From the NCBI GenBank assembly GCA_026770575.1, contig MU657519.1, positions 19,914 to 39,210 of the forward strand: a stretch of DNA of 19,297 nucleotides, given 5' to 3'. This document shows positions 10,045 through 18,177 of this stretch, piece after piece. Positions within the stretch are counted from its first letter, which is position 1. Each line of letters opens with the position of its first letter. The notes under the pieces were generated by a model. That model worked only from the letters and a program-made list of their open reading frames with translations. It ran no database searches and had not been told where the DNA came from. The DNA comes from Pelagophyceae sp. CCMP2097 (Eukaryota > Sar > Pelagophyceae). Position numbers and translations under genes: made by a program.

Positions 10045-11328
10045 ATGGGGGCTCAATCTGCGGCCCCAATGGCGCTATTGAAAAAAGGGTTTGCGCCAGC
10101 CCCCAAGTCGCGCCGAGCTGCGTCGTTTAAGCCCGGTTTCGCCGCAGTTGGCGGAAATAACCCGAGGCCCAAATCGGTGCTACGAGTCGTGAAGATCTGC
10201 CTCACCGGTGCCGGCGACCGGCGGACGATCGGGGTCGAGCATCTGGAGGAGATGGACGAAGCCCCGCTTCACGCCGAGGCGGCCAGCATCTCGCCGGTGC
10301 TCGAGGTCTTTGAGCAACCAGACCTGCTGACGCTCTTCCTCCGGCTGGCGGCCTCCCCGAACGCAATCGTGACGAAGCAGGTCGCTCGTGAAGCGCGCGC
10401 CATGGCGCCGGCCCTGCGCAGGCTCATCTGGAAGGACCGGATCTTGAAGGGCACGGCAATCCTCAAGGAGCACTCCAATGACGTCTTTTGCTGCGCGATC
10501 TCGCCCGACGGCCGGCGCATCGTCACGGCGAGCTACGACAAGACGGCGCGGCTCTGGGACGCCGAGACGGGTGCGCTCATACTGAAGCTCGAGGGACACA
10601 CCGACGGCGTCGTAAGCTGCGCGTTCTCGCCAGACGGCAAGCGCATCGTCACAGCGAGCTTTGACAAGACGGCGCGGCTCTGGGATGCCAAGACGGGCGC
10701 GGTGCAGCTGACGCTCGAGGGACACACCGGCGGCGTTATGAGCTGCGCGTTCTCGCCCGACGGCAAGCGCATCGTGACGGCGAGCTTCGACCGGACGGCG
10801 CGAGTCTGTGACGCCGAGACGGGCGCGCTGCTGCTGAAGCTCGAGGGGCACACCAACCAAGTCATGAGCTGCGCGTTCTCGCTCGATGGCAAGCGCATCG
10901 TGACGGCGAGCTTCGACCGGACAGCCCGGCTCTGGGACGCCCAGACGGGCGCGCTGCAGACGAAGCTCGAGGGGCACACCGGCGGCGTCGTGAGGTGTGC
11001 GATCTCGCCCGACGGCAAGCGCATCGTGACGGCGAGCTTCGACCGGACAGCGCGGGTCTGGGACGCCAAGACGGGTGAGCTGCTGACGACGCTCGAGAAG
11101 CACAACAACTGCGTCACGAGCTGCGCGTTCTCGCCCGACGGCACGCGCGTCGTGACGGCGAGCTGGGACTGGACGGCGCGGCTCTGGGACGCGGAGACGG
11201 GCGCGCTGGAGACGACGCTCGAGGGGCATACCGGCTGTGTCTGGAGCTGCGCGTTTTCGCCCGACGGCACGCGCGTCGCGACGGCGAGCAAGGACATGAC
11301 GTCGCGGCTCTGGAACGTCGCAGTCTAA
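10045..11328 (+). CDS. Seven-repeat WD40 protein
   Basis: The ATG at 10045 (purine at -3, G at +4) gives 427 residues. Residues 1-140 are a non-repeat region: a basic Ala/Pro start, then a helical segment ending in LRRLIWKDRILKG that faintly recalls an F-box-like lead-in. Residues 141-427 are seven WD40 units of 42 residues, enough for one closed propeller. The repeat core is GHT..V.SCAFSPDGKRIVTAS.D.TARLWDA. Deviations are CDA for WDA in unit 3 and SLDG for SPDG in unit 4. Such propellers act as protein-interaction scaffolds; the partner is unknown. The 25-bp gap to the preceding gene contains CTGAC, a T run and CTAG just before the ATG, which looks like an intron 3' end. The ATG may therefore be internal to a larger gene. 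The WD40 region is certain; the start is less so. Confidence 0.88.
   Translation: MGAQSAAPMALLKKGFAPAPKSRRAASFKPGFAAVGGNNPRPKSVLRVVKICLTGAGDRRTIGVEHLEEMDEAPLHAEAASISPVLEVFEQPDLLTLFLRLAASPNAIVTKQVAREARAMAPALRRLIWKDRILKGTAILKEHSNDVFCCAISPDGRRIVTASYDKTARLWDAETGALILKLEGHTDGVVSCAFSPDGKRIVTASFDKTARLWDAKTGAVQLTLEGHTGGVMSCAFSPDGKRIVTASFDRTARVCDAETGALLLKLEGHTNQVMSCAFSLDGKRIVTASFDRTARLWDAQTGALQTKLEGHTGGVVRCAISPDGKRIVTASFDRTARVWDAKTGELLTTLEKHNNCVTSCAFSPDGTRVVTASWDWTARLWDAETGALETTLEGHTGCVWSCAFSPDGTRVATASKDMTSRLWNVAV
10465..11325 (+). repeat. Seven tandem 126-nt WD40 coding repeats
   Basis: Units start at 10465, 10591, 10717, 10843, 10969, 11095 and 11221; the last is shortened by the stop. Adjacent units share long identical stretches at DNA level, including codon choice at silent sites. 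The two ends (units 1 and 7) are the most diverged, as expected for an array homogenised by unequal exchange or gene conversion. Confidence 0.9.
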
Positions 11329-11371
11329 CCGCGAGGCTCGGTGAGGCGTCTCCTTCTAAAGAGAATCCTAA

Positions 11372-11377
11372 AATAAA
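11372..11377 (+). promoter_or_regulatory. Candidate polyadenylation signal AATAAA
   Basis: AATAAA lies 44 nt after the WD40 gene stop, in a locally AT-rich patch of otherwise GC-rich DNA. That is a plausible poly(A) signal for that gene. Whether this lineage uses AATAAA is not known from the window. Confidence 0.4.
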
Positions 11378-11662
11378 TTCTTCATCGGCGCTTCGAGTGT
11401 CGCACGCGGCGCGGCGCGCATTGGATCCGGACCGTGGATGCTCCGTTTGAAACCGGCCGTTCCAAATTCGTCGCACTTATCTGCGGACGCAGCGCCGGGC
11501 ACCGGAGTCACGGCTCAAGGTGAGAGGCGATTTCACGGCAAGAGTGCTACGGGGCCTTCGCCGCCGAGGGTGCACGTGCCCTCTCTTTCGGGCGGCAAAC
11601 GTGTGGCGCGCCGGTTCGACCGGAGATAGGAAGGAAGCACAGATCGAGTTACGATCCGAGCC
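11378..11662. other. Convergent 3' spacer, no gene seen
   Basis: This lies between the 3' ends of the WD40 gene (plus) and the MYND/Sel1 gene (minus). It should hold both 3' UTRs. Short open frames here have no protein-like features. Confidence 0.5.
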
Positions 11663-12895
11663 TTAGAGCAGACTCGGTCTCAGACAGCGCCGTCGGAGGC
11701 GCGCCTCGAGCTTTTCGACCTCGGCCTCGGTGGCGGGGTGGTTGACCTGGGCCGCGGCGCGCTTGTACAAGCACAGCGCCTCGTCGTCGTCCTGCTTCAC
11801 GTTGCGGCCGTGGTCGTGATACGCGCCGAGCATGATGAGCGCCTCTGGCGGGCCCTGCGCCGCGACGAGGCGCACCCACCGCAGGGCTTCCGACTTTGAG
11901 GTCACGCCGGTCGACCGGCGCGCGTCGCCGCGAGCCACGCCCCGAGCTCTGCGACCTGGGCTGCGGCGCGGGTGTGCCCCAGCGCCGCGGCGCGCCTAAA
12001 GAGCCGCAGCGCCTCGTCGCCGTCCCACGGCATGCCGTGGCCGTTCGAATAACACGCGCCGAGGCTGATGAGCGCTTGTGCTTCGCCCTGCGCCGCGGCG
12101 AGGCGGAACCATTTCACAGCTTCGTCGTACGACTGCGCCACGCCCTTGCCGTAGTACAACATAGTGCCAAGGTTATATTGCGCAGCATAATATCCTTGCT
12201 TGGCCGCGCGCCGGTACCATTGCGCGGCGGTCTTGAGGTTGATCTTCACGCCGTCGCCATGCTCATAAGACAGTCCCAGAAACATCTGACCTCGTGAATG
12301 ACCTTGCGCCGCGGCAAGCTCGAACAAATCTGCAGGCACTTGCCGGAGCACTCCTCGCAAATCTTCTTGCAGCAGCAATCGTAGAATATTTGCCTTTCAG
12401 GTTCGACTGGGAGCAGGTCGAGGCATATGGCGCACGTGCCGCGCCAGTGCGCCGATTCATCGTTCAGCGCGCTGACCTTGGCCGCCTTTTTCGCCTGAAC
12501 AGCCGATAAGCGCGCCGCCGCCTTGGAACCGTCTGCCAGCAAGACGCCCTCGACGATGGCCGGCTCCTCCTTGATCTTCAGCGGCATGAGCTCGTAGAGG
12601 AGGCGGTCCTGGAAGTCAGCGGCGAGCTGCTTGCACTGCGCCTTGTGCCCTCCCTCGTTCCAGTCCACGATCTGGCACTTTTTGGAGCAGTAATGCCGCG
12701 ATTTGCACTTGGTGCAGTGCTTGCCGCCCTGCTCGTCGATTTGCACTTCTCTTTGTGCCCGCGCTCGCGCCAGTCTACAATCTGGCACGCCTTGGAGCAG
12801 TAGTGCCGCGACTTGCACGTGGTGCAGTGCTTGCCGCCGCGCTCGGTGCAGACGCAGCAGGGCTTGCGCGCGGCGGCGGCCGGCGGGTCGCTCAT
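11663..12895 (-). pseudogene. MYND zinc finger / half-RING / Sel1-repeat gene with broken frame
   Basis: Start ATG at 12895 (MSDPP, adenine at -3). Four frame segments follow. (1) About 12895-12742 encodes a complete MYND finger with all seven Cys and the His (CCVC, CTTC, YCSKAC, HKEKC). (2) About 12740-12335 encodes a second, partial MYND lacking the first CxxC pair, a charged linker, then CAICLDLLPVEP and the first half of a RING-like finger (CCCKKICEECSGKC). The expected CPLC half is absent. (3) About 12338-11902 encodes three Sel1 repeats (LAAAQGHSRGQMFLGLSYEHG type). (4) About 11930-11663 encodes a further Sel1 repeat and the C-terminus. MYND and Sel1 regions bind proteins and this architecture is an expanded family in pelagophyte-like algae (from general knowledge). 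Break 1-2 comes from a 110-bp duplication and could be spliced out; breaks 2-3 and 3-4 have no good intron. Most likely a decaying paralogue, unless assembly indels are involved. Confidence 0.65.
12631..12845 (-). repeat. Tandem duplication, period 110 bp, inside the MYND finger
   Basis: Segments 12631-12735 and 12741-12845 are clearly similar at an offset of exactly 110 bp. Shared blocks include tctggcac, ggagcagta and ggtgcagtgcttgccgcc. Both encode KHCT.CKSRHYCSK.CQIVDW, but in different frames because 110 is not divisible by three. Confidence 0.88.
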
Positions 12896-13134
12896 TTGGT
12901 CGAGGCCGTCCGTCGATTGCGCGCAGCTCGTCCGTCGATTCTCCTCGACGTCCTCTTCCAGCCGAGTCCTCAAAAAGAGCCACCTAGAGGATCGGTACGT
13001 TGCGAGGTTGCCGGGCCGGTCACCCCGTCGCAGCACCAAGAGCGATGACCGCACTCACCTTTACGCGGCGCCGCGGCGGGCATTTTCACTTTGGCGACCC
13101 CCTTTTCGGCGAGAAGGAAACAGAGATTCAAGCC
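12896..13134. promoter_or_regulatory. Divergent promoter region
   Basis: This 239-bp gap lies between the minus-strand MYND gene start and the plus-strand plastid-protein start, so both promoters should lie here. No TATA box or other element is convincing. The plus frame of the plastid gene is open through part of it with an ATG at 13045, but the signal peptide begins cleanly at 13135. Confidence 0.4.
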
Positions 13135-14085
13135 ATGCGGACGTACCTCGTGCTCGCGACCGCGGGCCTCTGCGGCGCGTTCACGGCGCCGCGGTCTGCG
13201 CTGGCGCGGCCGCCGCGCTTCCAGTTGAAGGCGGAGCCGGAAGCGCCCGAGAAGAAGGCCGCTCGCGGCCCGGACTTGGATGAAAACCCGGAGCAGCCTG
13301 ACATTATTAAGAAATTTGTCAAGCAGCGAGACGACTGGTGGGACGGGCCCCTCACCGGCATCGGCTCGGGCGCGCAGAAGAACGGTGCGCTTGCATACGA
13401 CAGACGCTGACAGCGCTTACATACGGCCGCTGTCGACACGGTATGCCTAGGCCCCATCGGCGCGCTGCTCTTAAAGGCGCCGCTGCCGTCGTACTTCTTC
13501 CTGCTGACCGTGCGCCTCAGCGTCCACCGTTGCGCTTTTGCCTTTGTCACCCCGCTACGCTTGCGTCCGCCGCCGCGTCGCAAATACCGCCTTTCTCAGG
13601 CGACGGTGCTGTCGATCGCCTTCGTCGGCTGCGTCTTCCAAATCTTCTACGTCACGCCCGGCCTCGGTCGCGCGCCCGTCATCGGCCTGCCCGCGACGAC
13701 GGTGCGGCCCCGGGCGCCGCGGGCCTTGTGGCAGAGTGGAACTGCTCCTCTGCGTTTGCGCGCCTCGTCGCCCGCCCACGCGCGATTAGCTCATCCTGCT
13801 GACGAGCGGCCCTGCGTTCATCTTCTCGTTCCTCTGTGCCGTAAGCTCTTCCGCGTCGGCTGTCCCGAGAAGACGCCGACCGAGGCGACAGAGGCGCGGC
13901 GGCCGATTCGGCGCGAGAGGCGCGGCGGCCGAGGCGAGAGCACGCCGGACATCGTCGCGGCCGTCGGACCACGGCGTCGGAATAGATGGGCGCTCCCGGA
14001 CAGGGACATTCGTCGCCACGCTACATTGTAGGTCGCGCGCGGCCAGCAAGAGGCCGACGAGGACGACCGCAAGTACGGCAAATAG
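13135..14085 (+). CDS. Plastid-targeted small membrane protein, unknown function
   Basis: Predicted exons are 13135-13384, 13451-13509, 13600-13701, 13790-13840 and 14032-14085, 171 residues. Donors are GTGCGC, GTGCGC, GTGCGG and GTAAGC; acceptors are CTAG, TCAG, TTAG and GTAG; every join keeps frame. Intron 1 removes an in-frame TGA (13408). Residues 1-15 are a signal peptide, followed at once by AFTAPR, the Phe-containing cleavage motif (ASAFAP type) that routes proteins into the secondary plastid of stramenopiles. A charged soluble part (about 30-75) has DDWWDGPLTGIGSG. Two hydrophobic segments follow (about 95-120, FFLLT to IFYV; about 127-155, VIGLP to FSFLCA), then an acidic tail ending DDRKYGK. 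The transmembrane halves are split across introns, which supports the exon model. It should sit in a plastid membrane, probably thylakoid or envelope. I do not recognise the family. Confidence 0.68.
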
Positions 14086-14819
14086 CTGTTTAATAACGAC
14101 GCTCGCGCGACACGGCCCTCGCGCGGAGTACGGGTCCGCGGAAGAAGCCCCGGGTCCTCGTCATAGACGGTCGAGCTGCGATCGATGAGCTGCTCTTCGT
14201 CGAGCCCCAGGCGAGTGCGCGCCGTTGACGCGCCGCCGGCCGTAGACGAATCGGGCCTTACGAAAGTCCGCGGATGCGATTCTCCGCCCGATTCATTTCG
14301 GCCCGCAGCGAGGTCAGGTACAAACGACAGGCAACCATCCTACCGATCGATAATTGCCAACATTTCAGATCCGAAAAGTATCGTCGATATTTGCCGGATT
14401 TGGAGGTCGAGAGGCACTTTGAAGCTATGAATTCCTTCAAAGTGCATCTAGGAACTCGTAATTTTGGTAAAATTTAACTTAATAAACGCTGCTAAGTTCC
14501 GTTGAGGGTCCGGTTGAGGTAAAATACCCGCATACCTGCGAAATACCATCGATACTTCGTCGATATTTGCCAGGATTATCGTCAATCCTATTTGCCGGAA
14601 GTCCCTACTCCCCCCTGTCGTTGGTACCTGAGCGAGGTGCCCGTGCAGTGCCCGACGAGGTGCCCGTGCGGCGGCCGCGGCATCGATCCTGCATCCGCGG
14701 CTGTCTTTGACTTTGGACGGTGGGCGGCTGCCGGTCTCCGAGTCCAAGCGAAGGAACCGTGACGGTATCGAGAGCAGCGTCGGCGGCCCTTAATTAAGGT
14801 TCAGCCCCCCGCGGCAAAG
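14086..14819. other. Intergenic region with repeats, promoter of the UBA gene
   Basis: This 734-bp gap has no convincing gene. Positions about 14280-14600 are noticeably less GC-rich than the neighbours and carry a 15-nt exact repeat (tcgtcgatatttgcc at 14381 and 14557), an 11-bp hairpin (14414-14445), and a 6-bp inverted pair AGGATT/AATCCT near 14572-14590. The block resembles a small decayed element. The part nearest 14820 should hold the promoter of the UBA gene. Confidence 0.45.
14414..14445. repeat. Perfect 11-bp inverted repeat (hairpin)
   Basis: GCACTTTGAAG (14414-14424) and CTTCAAAGTGC (14435-14445) are exact reverse complements around a 10-nt loop. It lies about 330 bp after the plastid gene stop, in the AT-richer block. 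There is no T run, so a simple terminator is not indicated. Confidence 0.85.
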
Positions 14820-17103
14820 ATGGATGCTTTGGTGCGCGAGGGCATGGAGCTGACTCTAGCGAGCGAGGCCAGAGTGCGCTCAGCGCTCCACGCCGCGCAC
14901 TGGAACCTCGAGTCGGCAGTAGACGCAGTCCTTTCCGGCGAAGGCTGCTTCGACGTCACAGCCGCGCGGACGGACGGCGACCTCGCCGCCGCGCTGGCCG
15001 CGAGCCTCGGCTCGGGCCTCACCCCCGCCGCCGAGGCGAAACTCGTCGGCGACGTCACAGCGCTCACGGGCGCGGCGCCCGCGCAGGCGCGCGCGGCGCT
15101 GGAGGCTGCCTCGTGGCACGGGGAGCGCGCCGCGGGAATACTCTGCCCGGCCTTATGCTTCCTCTCGCCAAAAGCCGACGAACTTGAAGGCTTCGTCGAC
15201 GCGGCCTTGGATGATGGGAAGTTGGATGATGGGAAGGCGGTCAAGGTTCGTCAAGTGGCCGAGTTTACAAACGTCTCCGAGGCGTGGGCCACGTTCGCGC
15301 TCGAGTCGACGAATTGGGACGTCGAGGCAGCAGTCACGCTCGTCGTCTCCGGCGAGGCGCAGCCGCCGATGATCGCGAGCCCGCCACGCGCAGCGAGCCC
15401 GCGCGCATCGTCGAGCGCCGACGGCCGCGCTGCAAGGCGCAGCGCCGCGCACGCCGCCGAGCAGCGCGCTTCGCACGCCGCCGAGCAGCGCGCCGCCGAC
15501 GCCACCGAGGCGGCAGCGGCGGTCGAACGAGCCGCCGCATTACAAGCTGCCGCCGACGCACGTGCTGCGTTAGAAAAAGCCGCCGCCGACGCGCGGGCAG
15601 CGGCGTCGGAAAAGGCATCACGGGCGGCGGAAGCAGAAGCGGCGGCTGTGGCGTACGCCGCGTTCCAAAAGGCCGAAGCTGTGTCCAAGGGCGCCACCGA
15701 GGCGCGGGCCGCGGAGCTGGCGGCGTCGCAAAATGCCGCCGCGGACGCCGCGAACGTGCGGGCGGCCGAGGCGGCGTTGAAAAGTGCGGCCGAGGAGGCG
15801 GCTGCGGCCGAGGAGGCGGCTGCGGCGATTGCAGAGGCCGTCGCGATTGCAGAGGCCGCCGCGTTGCACCAGGCTGCCGAAGCGGCGGCTGTGGCAGAGG
15901 CGGAAGCGCAGGCAGAGGCGGAAGCGCAGGCAAAGGCTGAAGCAGCTCTTGCAAAGGCTGAAGCGGCAGCGGCTGCCAAAGTCGCAGAGGCTGCGGCTGC
16001 TGCAAAGGCGGCGGCAGCTGCAGCGAAGAAGGCCACCGCCGAAACTGCCGAGGCAAAAGCAGCGGAGGACGCAGCTTTGAAGAAGGCCGCCGCCGACGCT
16101 GCTGCCAAGGCGGCTGCCGAGGCGAGGGCCGCGCTAGCAAAGGCAGCGGAGGACGCAGCGAAGCAAGCCGCCGACGACGCTGCAAAGGTGGCGGCTGCGT
16201 GGCTCGCGGAGCAAGCAGCAAAGGCCGCAAAGGATGCGGCGGCGGCGGCGTCGAAGCGGGCCGCTGACGAAGCCGCCGCCAGGGCCGCGCAAGAGGCTGC
16301 GTCGAAAAAGGCCGCCGCGGCGGCTGCGGCGCGGGGAGCGGAAGAGGCGGCGTTCAAGGAGGTCGCTGCCGCGCGAGCAAAGGCCGACGCCGAGGCGGAC
16401 GAGGCGGCGTCGAAGGCCGCAGAGGCCGCAGCCGCGAAGGCAAAGGCGGCCACCGACGCGCGGGCCGCCGAGGCGCGGGTCGCAGAAGATGCAGCGGCGG
16501 CGCGGGCAGCGGTGTCCAAGGCCGCCGCAGCCGCCGCGCAGGAGGCGCGGGATCGCGACGAGGCCGCGCGGCGCGCGGCGGGGCTCGAGAGCGCGGCGGC
16601 CGCGCGCGCGCGCGAGTCGCAGGCGCTCCGCGACGTCATCCGGTTGGAGGAACTTTCGCGGCGCGCCGAGGAGCAGCGGCGGCAGAGGCAGTCTCTGGAC
16701 GAAGACGAATTCCGGCGGCGCTCGGCGCAGGACCGCCCGGCGCTGCTGACGAAACCCGTCACCAAGATGATCAACGGCGCAGAGTACGAGCGCGTCGGCG
16801 GCGGTTGGGTGCGTTCCCTTTGGAATGCGAAACGACGAAGACATGTCTTTCCAGGCGCCTTTGCACTCGACGTCGGCGCTCTGGAGCGTCTCGGACCGCC
16901 GGCGCGTCGCGCGCAAGCACGGCGCCAAGACCGCGCAGCCGAACTTTGGCGCGCTGCCGCCGATAACGCGTCGCGACGACAGCCAGCGGCCGGGCGCGCC
17001 CGCGGACCGCGCCGCCCGCGCGGGGCAGCAGCGCGTGCTGCCGGCGCTCGGCAGGCCGGCGCCGTATCTCACTTCGACGAGCGCGCAAGGGCCGCGACGA
17101 TGA
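14820..17103 (+). CDS. Triple UBA-like, UIM-like, alanine-rich helical protein
   Basis: Exons 14820-16808 and 16855-17103, 745 residues. The 46-nt intron (donor GTGCGT, acceptor TTTCCAG) keeps phase 0; without it the frame runs to 17123 with an Arg/Ala-biased tail. Residues 1-45, about 65-108 and about 138-180 each look like a UBA/CUE helical bundle with the W-N/D-x-E-x-AV last-helix signature (HWNLESAV, SWHGERAA, NWDVEAAV). Residues 55-63 (LAAALAASL) fit the UIM core L-x-x-A-x-x-x-S. Both motif types bind ubiquitin, so a ubiquitin-receptor role is inferred. Residues about 200-600 are overwhelmingly Ala with regular Lys/Glu/Asp/Arg, expected to be one long helix or coiled coil. The region before the intron has KMINGAEYERVGGGW; the C-terminus has LHSTSALWSVSDRRRVARK and is basic and Pro-rich. 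A 15-nt tandem repeat at 15207-15236 encodes repeated LDDGK. Confidence 0.78.
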
Positions 17104-17123
17104 CGCAAGGCCCGCGACGATGA
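17084..17123 (+). repeat. 20-nt tandem duplication across the stop codon
   Basis: Units 17084-17103 and 17104-17123 differ at one base. Each ends in TGA. The first TGA ends the spliced frame and the second ends the unspliced frame of the UBA gene. Confidence 0.85.
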
Positions 17124-17280
17124 CGCCCGTCCTCCGGGACAGGGACACCAGGATAATCAAATGGCACTTTTGACAACAAATCGCCTCGGTCATCTCCACC
17201 AGAGCCAGTCTGGACCGCGTCGACGGCCGACGGCGCCGCCGGCCAGCGGAGGTTTGCGCACGCGCGACGAGCTGCGCGAG

Positions 17281-17322
17281 GTCTATAGGACCGTGCTCGT
17301 CGTCTATAGGACCGTGCTCGTC
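17281..17322 (+). repeat. 21-nt tandem repeat, two copies
   Basis: The 21-nt unit beginning gtctataggaccgtgctcg is present twice in a row (17281 and 17302). The second copy is the left edge of the 162-bp direct repeat. Confidence 0.9.
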
Positions 17323-17463
17323 GTCTCTACGCCACGCCTAGGTGCGCTTACTCGGAGCGCGGCGTCCTTTGCCCTTGGAAACCGTTCGGTCTCTGTGGCT
17401 CCCTGTCTGACTCTGCTCGTCCACGCCCTGCTCGTCCACGACACGCGTCGCGTAAGCTACCCC
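17302..17463 (+). repeat. 162-bp direct repeat, copy 1
   Basis: Matches 17743-17904 with five differences by eye (about 97%). It contains an internal near-tandem ctgctcgtccacg pair. No open frame with protein-like features is conserved between copies, so it is likely noncoding. Confidence 0.9.
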
Positions 17464-17742
17464 AATTTGGCTGCTCGTGCTGTACACGCGTCGTACACGT
17501 GAATATTCTTCCCCCCGTTGTTGTTTTTACGGCCGCTGTTTCCGGCTCTCGGTCGTCGCGCGGCTGGGCGTTCTACCCAACCAGCTCCGCCTCTGGGCTC
17601 CGCCTCTGGGCTCAAACAGCGGTTGTGAATATAGGGACTGATTTAAATCTTCTGAATTCCCACTCAGAACAAATTTTACTTTCGGGAGGACAGGGAGCTC
17701 GAGAGACGCTCGAGAGACGCCCGAGAGACGCAGAGCGCGCCC
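17464..17742. other. Spacer between the direct repeats, with minisatellites
   Basis: Includes a 13-nt unit (ctccgcctctggg) twice plus a partial copy at about 17584-17613, and an 11-nt unit (ctcgagagacg) three times at 17698-17730, the third with one change. About 17620-17690 is AT-rich. No gene is supported. Confidence 0.6.
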
Positions 17743-17904
17743 GTCTATAGGACCGTGCTCGTCGTCTCTACGCCACGCCTAGGTGCGCTTACTCGGAGCG
17801 CGGCGTCCTTTGCCCTTGGAAACCGTTCGGTCTATGTGGCTCCTTATCTGACTCTGCTCGTCCACGCCCTGCTCGTCCACGACGCGCGTCGCGTTAGCTA
17901 CCCC
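17743..17904 (+). repeat. 162-bp direct repeat, copy 2
   Basis: Second copy of 17302-17463, 441 bp downstream. It directly abuts a C7 run and the left arm of the 55-bp inverted repeat. Confidence 0.9.
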
Positions 17905-18134
17905 CCCAAAAAGAAAACCACTTGATCGAAGAGGCAGCCGAGACTGAACATCAAGGGGCGGCTGTTGACGTCAAGGGGCGGCGGCGCTGTGGTCGGGCCA
18001 GTGCACTCGGTTGCGGTTCAGTTCCCGTCTGAACCATTCTGACATCACCTTCAGAGAGGCGTTTCGTTCCCTCGCTTGCGAGTGCGTTCGTTGCGTGTAC
18101 TCAAAGGTATTAGGTCTACTGCGTCAACTAACAG

Positions 18135-18177
18135 CGTGTGTAAAAAAGGTTTTACACGAGGTCGCCGGTTCGAGCCC
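18135..18177 (+). other. tRNA-like 3' half: anticodon-like stem, AGGTC, B box
   Basis: CGTGT (18135-18139) pairs with ACACG (18154-18158). AGGTC follows, then GCCGG and the B box GGTTCGAGCCC (18167-18177). AGGTC before the T stem is the usual variable loop of a tRNA. The loop between the first pair is 14 nt rather than 7, the T stem has one mismatch, and no good A box or perfect acceptor stem is visible. It is probably a tRNA-derived remnant rather than a working tRNA. Confidence 0.35.

Noticed and set aside
10180..11297. Long antisense frames opposite the WD40 repeats
   Set aside because: They are periodic at 42 residues and mirror the 126-nt repeats; composition is Arg/Val/Pro biased with no motif. 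Shadows of the coding repeats.
13510..14031. Uninterrupted 173-codon reading of the plastid gene 3' half
   Set aside because: It starts at GTG, breaks hydrophobic segments with Arg/Pro-rich runs that coincide with good introns, and ends without meaning. The spliced model is more coherent.
15251..16774. 507-codon antisense frame opposite the alanine-rich gene
   Set aside because: GCN codons read backwards give Ala/Ser/Arg-rich open frames with few stops. No UBA-like or other motif and no better start context.
16809..17123. Unspliced C-terminus of the alanine-rich protein
   Set aside because: Arg/Ala-biased low-complexity tail; splicing 46 nt with GTGCGT and TTTCCAG gives a more ordinary C-terminus and keeps phase.
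17281..17904. CRISPR-like array
   Set aside because: Repeats are directly tandem or hundreds of bases apart with no regular unique spacers, and the genome is eukaryotic.
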